Shown here one piece after another: positions 1-7,290 of a stretch of 64,000 nucleotides of DNA. The DNA lies in contig NZ_CP012264.1 of assembly GCF_001277255.1 (NCBI RefSeq), positions 1,054,001 to 1,118,000 on the forward strand, given 5' to 3'. Below the pieces are notes generated by a model. That model was not told where the DNA came from. It did no database searches and saw nothing but the letters and a program-made list of their open reading frames with translations. Numbering within the stretch: position 1 is the first letter of the stretch; each line of letters starts with the position of its first letter. This DNA is from Cronobacter condimenti 1330. GTDB taxonomy: Bacteria > Pseudomonadota > Gammaproteobacteria > Enterobacterales > Enterobacteriaceae. The translations under genes and the position numbers were made by a program.

Positions 1-79
1 TATTTTTTGCTGACTGAAGCGATACCTCGTGCTCTGCTGATTTTCCGCCAAACACAATGCCCACGCGCAGTTTTGCCAT
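1..79 (-). CDS. ddlA: D-alanine--D-alanine ligase A, N-terminal fragment (cut by window edge)
   Basis: The reverse complement of 79-1 starts with ATG and encodes 26 residues beginning MAKLRVGIVFGGKSAEHEVS. This is the characteristic start of DdlA, including the VFGGKSAEHEVS segment of the N-terminal ATP-grasp ligase fold. The enzyme joins two D-alanines in the cytoplasm to supply the dipeptide end of peptidoglycan precursors. The rest of the gene lies to the left of the window. In E. coli ddlA is also next to iraP, which supports the call. It is divergent from the extensin-like gene that starts at 224. Confidence 0.9.
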   Translation of the reverse strand, partial: MAKLRVGIVFGGKSAEHEVSLQSAKN

Positions 80-223
80 TTCTACAACCCATCCTCAAAG
101 CAGACGAAAGTCCACAACATAGCACGCCCGACAGGCGGATTCATGTGGTTCGTGGCGCGCGCGGCCTTCCTGCGCCATGAAGCGGTTATACTTTGATTTT
201 GTGTCTGGTTTTCTGGCGGTGGC

Positions 224-925
224 ATGGCGAAAAAAGGGATAGCAATGGTAACAACCCTGGCGTTAACGGCGCTTGCAGGCGTCTGGCTGTACGATTATCT
301 GCCAGCCTGGTATAACCCGTTCGCGCCACTGTCGCCGCTCGACCCGCCAACGATGGTGACTCGCTACAAGCTGCGACAGATGGCGAACGATCCGCAGGCG
401 TGCCTGGCGCTGCTGGACGAAGCCCGCCAGCGTGACATGATCCAGTACCGCATCCAGACACCGACCCAGGGCAAGTGCCCGCTGGCCGCGCCGGTACGGG
501 TGCTGCGCTTCGGCGAAGTGAAACTCAGCAGCTCGTTTCTCGCCAGCTGTCCGCTTGCGCTCAGCAGCGCCATGTATGTGCAGCAGCAGGCGAAACCCAT
601 CAGCGCCGCGATGATGGGCAGCCCACTGGTACGCATCGACCACTACGGCAGCTACGCCTGTCGCAATATTTATCATCGCGCTAACGCGCGCTTAAGCGAA
701 CATGCGACGGCAGACGCGCTGGATGTGAGCGCGTTTCGTTTCGCGAACGGGCAGCAAATAAGCGTGCTGAAAGGCTGGAAGGAAACTGGCCCGCGCGGTG
801 ATACGCTGCGCGCGCTGTTCGGCCAGAGCTGCCTCTATTTTGGTAACGCGCTCGGGCCGGATTACAACGCGGCCCACGCCAACCATTTTCATTTGGGGAT
901 GCGCGGTTTTGGCATTTGCCGATAA
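224..925 (+). CDS. Extensin-family (M15-like) exported protein
   Basis: 233 aa. The N-terminus has a short basic stretch and one hydrophobic segment (about residues 8-26) that would export or anchor the protein. The C-terminal half matches the extensin-like C-terminal family as I recognise it: H160-x(6)-D167 (motif HATADALDV) and later HANHFHLG with H221 and H223. This is the spacing of the zinc ligands in M15 D-Ala-D-Ala carboxypeptidases, except that the usual Gly three residues after the first His is Ala. Six cysteines (about 60, 85, 109, 146, 203, 232) suggest disulfides outside the cytoplasm. A role on peptidoglycan is inference, helped by divergence from ddlA. The start at 224 gives a complete export signal; an ATG at 245 is also possible. 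Confidence 0.8.
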   Translation: MAKKGIAMVTTLALTALAGVWLYDYLPAWYNPFAPLSPLDPPTMVTRYKLRQMANDPQACLALLDEARQRDMIQYRIQTPTQGKCPLAAPVRVLRFGEVKLSSSFLASCPLALSSAMYVQQQAKPISAAMMGSPLVRIDHYGSYACRNIYHRANARLSEHATADALDVSAFRFANGQQISVLKGWKETGPRGDTLRALFGQSCLYFGNALGPDYNAAHANHFHLGMRGFGICR

Positions 926-955
926 GGATAATCATCGGCGCGTGTGACGCTTTAG

Positions 956-971
956 TGTGATAAATATCACA
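956..971. promoter_or_regulatory. Predicted CRP-type site (TGTGATAAATATCACA)
   Basis: A perfect 16-bp palindrome TGTGA-N6-TCACA, the consensus arrangement for the cAMP receptor protein, lies 50 nt before the start of the MFS transporter gene. The core GTGAT-N4-ATCAC is also close to an FNR site, so oxygen control is an alternative. AT-rich DNA follows (972-990). I could not assign a convincing -10 element. Confidence 0.65.
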
Positions 972-1020
972 AATGATTTTATATTAATGATAAGCGTCCA
1001 AAGTATTTCAGGGCGCACAC

Positions 1021-2289
1021 ATGCGCATTTATCCTGATGCGTATCCTGATACCCTGAGACATCATCGACTTACAGATAGCGCGCGTATGGAATCCTGGAA
1101 GGTTAATCTCATCTCCGTCTGGTTTGGCTGTTTTTTCACCGGCCTTGCGATAAGCCAAATCCTGCCTTTCCTGCCGCTGTACGTTGCCGAACTCGGCGTG
1201 CAATCCCGCGAGGCATTGTCGCTCTGGTCGGGGCTGACATTCAGCGTCACGTTTCTGGTTTCCGCGATTGTGTCGCCGCTCTGGGGCAGCCTTGCCGACC
1301 GCAAGGGCCGTAAGCTGATGCTGTTGCGCGCTTCGCTCGGGATGGCGGTGGCTATCCTGCTTCAGGCTTTTGCGACGAACGTCTGGCAGCTGTTTGCGCT
1401 GCGCGCGCTGATGGGGCTGACCTCCGGCTATATTCCCAACGCGATGGCGCTGGTGGCCTCGCAGGTTCCTCGCGACCGCAGCGGCTGGGCGCTTAGCACG
1501 CTCTCTACCGCACAGATAAGCGGTGTGATTTTAGGCCCGTTGATGGGCGGGTTTCTCGCTGATCATGTGGGGCTGCGCCCGGTGTTTTTGATTACCGCGC
1601 TACTGCTCGTGATAAGTTTTACGGTTACGCTGTTTCTGATTAAAGAGGGCGCCCGCACGCGGCTTTCTAAAAGCGAACAGCTGAGCGGTAAAGCGGTGTT
1701 CGCAAGCCTGCCAGCGCCGTGGCTGGTGTTAAGCCTCTTTATTACCACGATGGTGATTCAGCTCTCTAACGGCTCGGTGAGCCCCATTCTGGCGCTGTTT
1801 ATCAAATCCCTGACGCCGGACAGCAACAATATCGCCTTTTTAAGCGGGATGATTGCGGCGATCCCGGGCGTATCAGCGCTGCTCAGCGCGCCGCGGCTCG
1901 GCCGACTGGGCGATCGCATCGGCACGGCGCGCGTGCTAATGGCAACGCTGGTGGTAGCCATCGGGCTGTTTTTCGCGATGTCATTTGTGACCTCACCCCT
2001 GCAACTGGCGGTGCTGCGTTTTCTGCTCGGCTTCGCTGACGGAGCAATGTTCCCGGCGGTGCAGACGTTGCTGGTCAAATACTCCTCCGATAACGTCACG
2101 GGCCGTATCTTCGGGTACAACCAGTCATTTATGTACCTTGGCAATGTGCTGGGGCCGCTGATGGGCGCGGGCATCTCCGCGGCGGCGGGCTATCGTTGGG
2201 TGTTTATCGCCACGGCCGTCGTCTTGCTGCTGAATGTCTGGCAATTCGCCGTAGCGTTAAGACGTCACGCTAAGGCCGTCAATAATTAA
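1021..2289 (+). CDS. mdtG: MFS drug-efflux transporter, MdtG-like
   Basis: 422 aa, major facilitator superfamily, 12 predicted membrane helices. The GSLADRKGRKLMLLR loop between helices 2 and 3 is the MFS signature. Local similarity to E. coli MdtG is strong throughout: LPFLPLYV near the N-terminus, LPAVQTLL-like PAVQTLLVKYSS, and RIFGYNQSF. MdtG exports drugs such as fosfomycin and deoxycholate by proton antiport in the inner membrane. Divergence from E. coli MdtG is substantial and mdtG lies elsewhere in E. coli, so a paralogue is possible. The start at 1021 has a weak AGGG 7 nt upstream. The ATG at 1087 (MESWKVNL) fits the family's usual N-terminus but lacks a ribosome-binding site. A CRP-type palindrome lies upstream. 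Confidence 0.75.
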   Translation: MRIYPDAYPDTLRHHRLTDSARMESWKVNLISVWFGCFFTGLAISQILPFLPLYVAELGVQSREALSLWSGLTFSVTFLVSAIVSPLWGSLADRKGRKLMLLRASLGMAVAILLQAFATNVWQLFALRALMGLTSGYIPNAMALVASQVPRDRSGWALSTLSTAQISGVILGPLMGGFLADHVGLRPVFLITALLLVISFTVTLFLIKEGARTRLSKSEQLSGKAVFASLPAPWLVLSLFITTMVIQLSNGSVSPILALFIKSLTPDSNNIAFLSGMIAAIPGVSALLSAPRLGRLGDRIGTARVLMATLVVAIGLFFAMSFVTSPLQLAVLRFLLGFADGAMFPAVQTLLVKYSSDNVTGRIFGYNQSFMYLGNVLGPLMGAGISAAAGYRWVFIATAVVLLLNVWQFAVALRRHAKAVNN

Positions 2290-2507
2290 TCCATCTTTAC
2301 GCCAATAATTCATTCGGTGAACATTGTCTGCCACCGGTTTTTTATTGTCATCGCGTGTTTATTCTCGCCAGTAAAACGTTTCGCTGGCGGCAATTTTTTG
2401 TGGCGTCGCACAAAACCGATGAGACATTCAAAAAAGCCACGGCGATCACTAGGCAACCCCGATGCGTAATGATAACTTCTTGGCAACAATTCCACAGGAA
2501 GACAGTT

Positions 2508-2768
2508 ATGAAAAATCTTATAGCTGAACTGCTGGTTAAGCTTGCAGAAAAGGAAGAAGAATCCAAAGAGCTGGTGGCGCAAGTCGAGGCCCTGGAGATT
2601 GTGGTCACTGCATTATTGCGCCATCTGGATCTGGAAACGCAACAGACGCTGATTAACAGCGTTGAAGGCGCGCTAGAGGGCGTACAGCCTGAAAGTAACA
2701 TTCCACAGCGCGATACCGAGCTGTTGCAGCAATATGTAAAAAAGCTGCTGCGGCACCCCAGAACCTGA
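2508..2768 (+). CDS. iraP: Anti-adaptor protein IraP
   Basis: 86 aa beginning MKNLIAELLVKLAEKEEESK, nearly the same as E. coli IraP, with matching length and a conserved DTELLQQYVKKLLRHPR end. IraP binds the adaptor RssB and blocks delivery of sigma-S to ClpXP, stabilising RpoS in phosphate and magnesium starvation. It is a predicted coiled-coil helical protein in the cytoplasm. The start was chosen at the internal ATG with AGGAAG 7-10 nt upstream, not at the ATG 153 nt earlier, because homology begins exactly here. Unlike E. coli, phoA and psiF do not follow. Confidence 0.95.
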   Translation: MKNLIAELLVKLAEKEEESKELVAQVEALEIVVTALLRHLDLETQQTLINSVEGALEGVQPESNIPQRDTELLQQYVKKLLRHPRT

Positions 2769-3366
2769 GCATTTAACGGGGCCAGCCGCATTATTTTTCT
2801 GTCATCTTATTGCGCTATGCTAACGCGCTGCATTATTCGCAGACGGTTTCTTTTACGCCGGATAATTCCACTGCGGTGTATAAAAGAATAATCTGCGAAT
2901 ACGCGCCTTATTTCTTTCCCCTCGTTTTTATTTCTTGCCTTTTTTAATACTTTTGGATTAATCGCGCCGGTAAGATAATAGTTTTCACACAGACGCGGTA
3001 CGTTATTTACGCCTGTGTTGCGCCACGGCGATGCGATATATTCTCTGCGTGTCATCAGCCTAATGTCTGACAACCACTCACCCGCCCGGAAATAACACCA
3101 TGCCCAGTCTGGCGCATGACTTTTAAAAGGCGTTGTTCTGAGGCGCGTGCGTAGCAAGCGGGGCTTCATGCACCGCTTAAAAAAGCGGCAACAGGCGATA
3201 AGGAAGACAGAGCGCTCTCTGATTGTCCATGAGACAAACGCCGGATTGCATGTTTTTATTCTCGAATTTACCGCGTTGTGTCACATTATTCCCCGCCATG
3301 CTGCGTTATATCGCGAGGTGAAGCGATTTTTCTGTTTTATAACCTGCATCACAAAACACGGTGTCA
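2769..3366. other. AT-rich intergenic region between iraP and the araE promoter
   Basis: About 600 bp, visibly richer in A+T than its neighbours. It holds one open frame on the minus strand (2807-3169, 120 codons) and one on the plus strand (3147-3404, 85 codons). Neither resembles a protein I know and neither has a good ribosome-binding site. No terminator is evident directly after iraP. The region may be a remnant of a lost or exchanged segment, since E. coli carries phoA-psiF-dgcC at this place. Confidence 0.5.
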
Positions 3367-3383
3367 TAGCATTTTTATCCATA
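3367..3383 (+). promoter_or_regulatory. AraC-binding half-site (I1-type) of the araE promoter
   Basis: The 17-bp sequence TAGCATTTTTATCCATA matches the AraC half-site consensus TAGC-N7-TCCATA. As far as I recall it is identical to the I1 half-site of the E. coli araBAD promoter. It begins 34 bp upstream of the -35 element at 3401, the same spacing as in araBAD. The region up to 3400 would hold the weaker I2 half-site overlapping -35. A half CRP motif (TCACA, 3349-3353) lies just upstream. Confidence 0.85.
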
Positions 3384-3400
3384 TCTTCGCCGTTTCCCGC

Positions 3401-3430
3401 CTGACGACTTAACGGCGTTGCCACTACCGT
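3401..3430 (+). promoter_or_regulatory. araE core promoter (-35 CTGACG, -10 TACCGT)
   Basis: CTGACG at 3401-3406 and TACCGT at 3425-3430 are separated by 18 bp. This reproduces the araBAD core promoter (CTGACG, 18 bp, TACTGT) apart from one base. Transcription would start near 3437, about 30 nt before the araE ATG. Confidence 0.75.
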
Positions 3431-3468
3431 TATGAGAATGGCCGATTGCCTTTAACGGGAGAAAAAAG

Positions 3469-4887
3469 ATGTCCTCGGTAAGTGAAGTCACGCCTGCTGC
3501 AAGCGTTCAGGAACGTAAAGCGCGCCGCATGAACCTGTTTGTTTCTGTTTCCGCCGCCGTCGCGGGTCTGTTGTTTGGCCTGGATATCGGCGTTATCTCC
3601 GGGGCGTTGCCCTTTATCACCGATCATTTCAGCTTAAGTAGCCGCGCCCAGGAGTGGGTAGTGAGCAGCATGATGCTCGGCGCAGCGCTTGGCGCGCTGT
3701 TTAACGGGTGGCTCTCCTCACGGCTCGGGCGTAAATACAGCCTGATGGCGGGGGCGGTGCTCTTTATTCTCGGCTCGCTCGGTTCAGCGTTTGCCCACTC
3801 GCTGGAGGTGCTTCTCGGCGCCCGCGTGATTCTGGGCGTGGCGGTCGGGATCGCCTCGTATACCGCGCCGCTTTATCTTTCAGAGATGGCATCAGAAAAA
3901 GTGCGCGGCAAGATGATAAGCCTCTATCAGCTGATGGTAACGCTCGGCATTTTGCTGGCGTTTCTGTCTGATACTGCGCTGAGCTACAGCGGCAACTGGC
4001 GGGCCATGCTCGGCGTGCTGGCGCTCCCGGCAGTGATGCTCTTAGTGATGGTCGTGTTTTTGCCAAACAGCCCGCGCTGGCTGGCGGCTAAAGGAATGCA
4101 TATCGAGGCGGAAAAAGTACTGCGAATGCTGCGCGATACCTCAGAAAAAGCGCGCGATGAACTCAACGAGATCCGCGAAAGCCTGAAGGTGAAGCAGGGC
4201 GGCTGGGCGCTGTTTACCGCTAACCGCAATGTGCGCCGCGCCGTATTTCTCGGCATGCTGCTACAGGCGATGCAGCAGTTTACCGGCATGAATATCATCA
4301 TGTACTACGCGCCGAAAATCTTTCAGATGGCCGGATTTGCCAGCACCGAACAGCAGATGATAGCAACGGTTGTGGTCGGGCTGACCTTTATGCTCGCCAC
4401 GTTTATCGCGGTCTTTACCGTGGATAAAGCGGGCCGTAAACCGGCGCTGAAAATCGGTTTTAGCGTGATGGCGCTCGGCACGCTGGTGCTTGGTTACTGC
4501 CTGATGAAGGTCGATCACGGCGAAATCTCCACGGGCATTTCCTGGCTCTCTGTCGGCATGACCATGATGTGTATCGCAGGTTATGCGATGAGCGCCGCGC
4601 CAGTGGTGTGGATCCTCTGCTCGGAAATTCAGCCGCTGAAATGCCGCGACTTCGGCGTGACCTGTTCGACCACCACCAACTGGGTGTCGAACATGATAAT
4701 CGGCGCCACATTCCTGACGCTTATTGATAATATCGGCGCGGCGGGGACGTTCTGGCTCTATACCGCGCTGAACCTGGCCTTTGTCGGCGTCACGTTCTGG
4801 CTTATTCCGGAAACCAAAAACATCACGCTGGAACATATCGAAAAGAACCTGATGGCGGGCAAAAAACTGCGCGATATCGGGCAGTAA
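3469..4887 (+). CDS. araE: Arabinose:proton symporter AraE
   Basis: 472 aa, the same length as E. coli AraE and highly similar over nearly all of it; it diverges mainly in the first 15 residues. It is an inner-membrane sugar:H+ symporter of the MFS sugar-porter family with 12 helices. It carries the repeated loop motif (SRLGRKYSL near residues 85-92, DKAGRKPAL in the second half), PESPR-type PNSPRWL, QQFTGMN and a PETK end motif (IPETKNITLEHIE). The ribosome-binding site GGGAGA lies before the ATG at 3469. Regulation by AraC plus CRP follows from the upstream sites. The location is unusual, since E. coli has araE far away near lysA. A hairpin terminator follows. Confidence 0.95.
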   Translation: MSSVSEVTPAASVQERKARRMNLFVSVSAAVAGLLFGLDIGVISGALPFITDHFSLSSRAQEWVVSSMMLGAALGALFNGWLSSRLGRKYSLMAGAVLFILGSLGSAFAHSLEVLLGARVILGVAVGIASYTAPLYLSEMASEKVRGKMISLYQLMVTLGILLAFLSDTALSYSGNWRAMLGVLALPAVMLLVMVVFLPNSPRWLAAKGMHIEAEKVLRMLRDTSEKARDELNEIRESLKVKQGGWALFTANRNVRRAVFLGMLLQAMQQFTGMNIIMYYAPKIFQMAGFASTEQQMIATVVVGLTFMLATFIAVFTVDKAGRKPALKIGFSVMALGTLVLGYCLMKVDHGEISTGISWLSVGMTMMCIAGYAMSAAPVVWILCSEIQPLKCRDFGVTCSTTTNWVSNMIIGATFLTLIDNIGAAGTFWLYTALNLAFVGVTFWLIPETKNITLEHIEKNLMAGKKLRDIGQ

Positions 4888-4905
4888 GGCCCCCGCGCCA
4901 ACAAC

Positions 4906-4936
4906 AAGGGCTACCTGCGGTAGCCCTTTATTTTTA
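4906..4936 (+). terminator. Rho-independent terminator, araE (bidirectional with proC)
   Basis: Stem AAGGGCTAC / GTAGCCCTT with a 5-nt loop (CTGCG), followed by a T-rich run. It sits between the convergent araE and proC genes. The A-rich left flank is weaker, so it mainly serves araE. Confidence 0.8.
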
Positions 4937-5743
4937 GCCTTTACTGAGCTTTTCCGATTTGCTCATGCACTGGGCCATGGCTTCAATTACCGCCGCACGC
5001 ATGCCGCGCTCTTCCAAAACGCGTACCGCTTCGATAGTCGTACCGCCTGGTGAACACACCATATCTTTAAGCTCGCCGGGATGTTTGCCCGTCTCCAGCA
5101 CCATTTTGGCTGAGCCCATCACGGCCTGAGCGGCGAATTTATACGCCTGCGCGCGCGGCATGCCGCCGAGTACGGCCGCATCGGCCATCGCTTCGATAAA
5201 CATAAAGACATAGGCGGGCGCCGAGCCGCTGACGCCGACCACCGGATGGATAAGATATTCCGCCACCACTTCCGCCTCGCCGAAGCTTCGGAAAATCGCG
5301 AGCACGTTCCGGGTATCTTCATCGCTTGCGAGCACGTTCGGGGTGACAGAGGTCATGCCCGCCCCGACCAGCGACGGCGTGTTTGGCATGGTGCGCACGA
5401 TTTTGCGATCGTGTCCCAGCACGGTGGCGAGCTGATCGAGCGTTATACCGGCAGCGATGGAGACGACCAGCGAGTCTTTGTTCAGGCTGGAGGCGATATC
5501 GCTCATGACTTTCAGCATGATATTGGGCTTCACTGCCCCAAACACGATATCGGCCGCCTGCGCCACTTCCTGCGCGCTGGCGACTGTGTTCACGCCATAT
5601 TCTTCTTTCAGCGCAGCCCGGCTCTCTTCAGATGGCGTATACACAAACACGCTTTCCGCCTGCGCCTGACCGCTTGCCAGCAGACCGCCCAGGATAGCCT
5701 TGCCCATATTGCCGCAACCGATAAAGCCTATTTTCTTCTCCAC
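4934..5743 (-). CDS. proC: Pyrroline-5-carboxylate reductase
   Basis: 269 aa, as in E. coli. It catalyses the last step of proline synthesis, NAD(P)H-dependent reduction of pyrroline-5-carboxylate, in the cytoplasm. The N-terminal Rossmann motif GFIGCGNMGKAI (residues 6-17) binds the cofactor. The C-terminal signature around GSAPAYVFMFIEAMADAAV and the MVCSPGGTTIEAV segment are conserved. The start was chosen at GTG 5743 because homology begins at MEKKIGFIG and GGAG lies 8-11 nt upstream; the open frame runs 58 codons further but those residues are not conserved. It is divergent from the small membrane gene at 5855. Confidence 0.97.
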   Translation of the reverse strand: MEKKIGFIGCGNMGKAILGGLLASGQAQAESVFVYTPSEESRAALKEEYGVNTVASAQEVAQAADIVFGAVKPNIMLKVMSDIASSLNKDSLVVSIAAGITLDQLATVLGHDRKIVRTMPNTPSLVGAGMTSVTPNVLASDEDTRNVLAIFRSFGEAEVVAEYLIHPVVGVSGSAPAYVFMFIEAMADAAVLGGMPRAQAYKFAAQAVMGSAKMVLETGKHPGELKDMVCSPGGTTIEAVRVLEERGMRAAVIEAMAQCMSKSEKLSKG

Positions 5744-5854
5744 AGCATCGCTCCGTTTATCGCGTCCAGATTCACAAGAGGTATAGCTTAACGCGCTTTC
5801 AGGCAATCCGTTAAGGCTTCGGCTACGCTTATCCTGAATCCAGAGAGGTGTGTG

Positions 5855-6370
5855 ATGGCGAAATCTGTTTCTGACGAATACGCCAGCCGTGAAACGCCAG
5901 TGCGGGAACATATGCACGCCCAGCGTATTGAGTGGCGCATCCAGCAGGGCGGCAACTGGCTGTTGTATGCCATTGTGGTGATAGCGCTGCTGGGCGGGTT
6001 TTCCGACGGGTGGCTGAGTAAAACGTCGGCCACGAACCCTGAAAAAAGCCTGACTGTGGAGTATCAGCGGTTTCTTCGCGCCGAGAGCGACGAGCCTTTT
6101 GCGCTACGCATCCAGGGGCCGAAAAACCAGCCGGTGACGCTCGATTTCGGCGGTGATTTCCCTGACCACGTCGTGCTGCAAACGCTGCAGCCACAGCCCG
6201 TTATTGCCCATACCGGGCGCCACACGCTGACGCTGACGTTTCCCCCGACGCCAGACGGCGCGCATGCAGTCTGGATAGTGACGCAGCCGCAGTCGGCGGG
6301 GCGCTTAGCCTCTACCGTCACCCTCGAAGGCGCGTCGCCGGTGCGCCTGACCCAGTGGGTCTATCCGTAG
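5855..6370 (+). CDS. Unknown single-pass membrane protein
   Basis: 171 aa. I do not recognise a family. The N-terminal about 33 residues are polar and probably cytoplasmic. One membrane helix follows (about 34-51, WLLYAIVVIALLGGF), and the remaining about 120 residues would be periplasmic. These are rich in beta-type alternation and in Pro/Thr (LTLTFPPTPDGAHAVWIV), like a small immunoglobulin-type or adaptor domain. The ATG at 5855 has AGAGG 8 nt upstream and is preferred to the overlapping GTG at 5852. It ends 9 nt before the DUF421 gene and is likely co-transcribed with it and yaiI, so a joint role with the DUF421 protein is possible. Confidence 0.7.
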   Translation: MAKSVSDEYASRETPVREHMHAQRIEWRIQQGGNWLLYAIVVIALLGGFSDGWLSKTSATNPEKSLTVEYQRFLRAESDEPFALRIQGPKNQPVTLDFGGDFPDHVVLQTLQPQPVIAHTGRHTLTLTFPPTPDGAHAVWIVTQPQSAGRLASTVTLEGASPVRLTQWVYP

Positions 6371-6379
6371 GAGAACATC

Positions 6380-6835
6380 ATGGACAGCGTCTTACGCGCC
6401 GCAGGCATGTATTTTCTGCTGCTGGTGGTGCTGAAAATCGCCGGTCGCCGCACGTTAATGGAGATGAACTCGTTTGATTTCGTGCTACTGCTGATTATTA
6501 GCGAGGCGACCCAACAGGCGCTGCTCGGCAACGATTTTTCGTTTACCGGCGCGGCCCTTACCATCATTACGCTTATCGTGCTTGATATCCTGCTGAACTA
6601 TCTGAAAAACGCCTTTCCGCGTCTCGATCTGCTGCTGGATGGTTCACCGCTGATTCTGGTGGAGAACGGGCATCTGCTGACCATGCGGATGAAAAAATCG
6701 GGGATTTCGCGGGAGGATATTTTAAGTTCGGCGCGCACAAGCCAGGGGATTGAGCGCCTGGAGGAGATAAAATTCGCCATCCTTGAGAAAAATGGCAAAA
6801 TCTCCATCATTCCCGCCGACAAACAGGAGTCGTAA
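6380..6835 (+). CDS. DUF421 (YetF/YcaP-like) membrane protein
   Basis: 151 aa. The N-terminal half has about three membrane helices (about residues 5-20, 33-50, 55-75) with KIAGRRTLMEMNSFDFVLLLIISEATQQALLG. The invariant-type segment R-K/R-T-L...M...D is typical of DUF421. The C-terminal soluble part (LDGSPLILVENGHLLTMRMKKSGISREDILSSAR) matches the YetF C-terminal fold. Function is unknown; Bacillus relatives are linked to sporulation or membrane biology. It lies between the unknown membrane gene and yaiI. Its TAA shares one base with the yaiI ATG, so the two are translationally coupled. Confidence 0.85.
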   Translation: MDSVLRAAGMYFLLLVVLKIAGRRTLMEMNSFDFVLLLIISEATQQALLGNDFSFTGAALTIITLIVLDILLNYLKNAFPRLDLLLDGSPLILVENGHLLTMRMKKSGISREDILSSARTSQGIERLEEIKFAILEKNGKISIIPADKQES

Positions 6836-7290
6836 TGCCAGTCTGGGTGGATGCCGACGCGTGTCCGAAAGTGATTAAAGAAGTGTTATTCCGCGCCGCC
6901 GAGCGTACCGAAACGCCGGTTATCCTCATCGCTAACCAGTTGCTGCGCGTACCGCCGTCACGGTTTATCCGCGCCCGCCAGGTGCCTGCCGGCTTTGACG
7001 TGGCCGATAATGAAATTGTCCGCTGCTGTGAGCCTGGCGATTTAGTGGTGACTGCGGATATACCGCTGGCGGCGGAAGTCATCGCAAAAGGGGCGGTGGC
7101 GCTCAACCCGCGCGGCGAACGCTACAGCGAGGCCACCATTCGCGAACGTCTGACGATGCGCGATTTTATGGATACGCTGCGCGCCAGCGGCATCCAGACC
7201 GGGGGCCCGGATGCCCTGAGCCAGCGCGACCGCCAGCAGTTCGCCGCTGAGCTTGATAAATGGCTTAGCAGCCAGAAGCGAAAAACTTAA
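6835..7290 (+). CDS. yaiI: UPF0178 family protein YaiI
   Basis: 151 aa, the usual length for YaiI. Conserved N-terminus VWVDADACPKVIKEVLFRAA and central VVTADIPLAAEVIAKGAVALNPRG. The acidic residues in DADACP and TADIPL resemble a PIN/NYN-type nuclease active site, but activity is not established. It is coupled by a one-base overlap to the upstream DUF421 gene. In E. coli yaiI also sits between proC and aroL. The stop codon overlaps that of the convergent DUF2076 gene (7287-7290). Confidence 0.93.
   Translation: MPVWVDADACPKVIKEVLFRAAERTETPVILIANQLLRVPPSRFIRARQVPAGFDVADNEIVRCCEPGDLVVTADIPLAAEVIAKGAVALNPRGERYSEATIRERLTMRDFMDTLRASGIQTGGPDALSQRDRQQFAAELDKWLSSQKRKT

Noticed and set aside
3147..3404. 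85-codon plus-strand frame ahead of araE
   Set aside because: It runs through the AraC site and the -35 element of the araE promoter and has no ribosome-binding site.
5744..5917. Longer proC frame (327 codons)
   Set aside because: Conserved residues and a GGAG site place the start at GTG 5743; the extension overlaps the start of the divergent gene.
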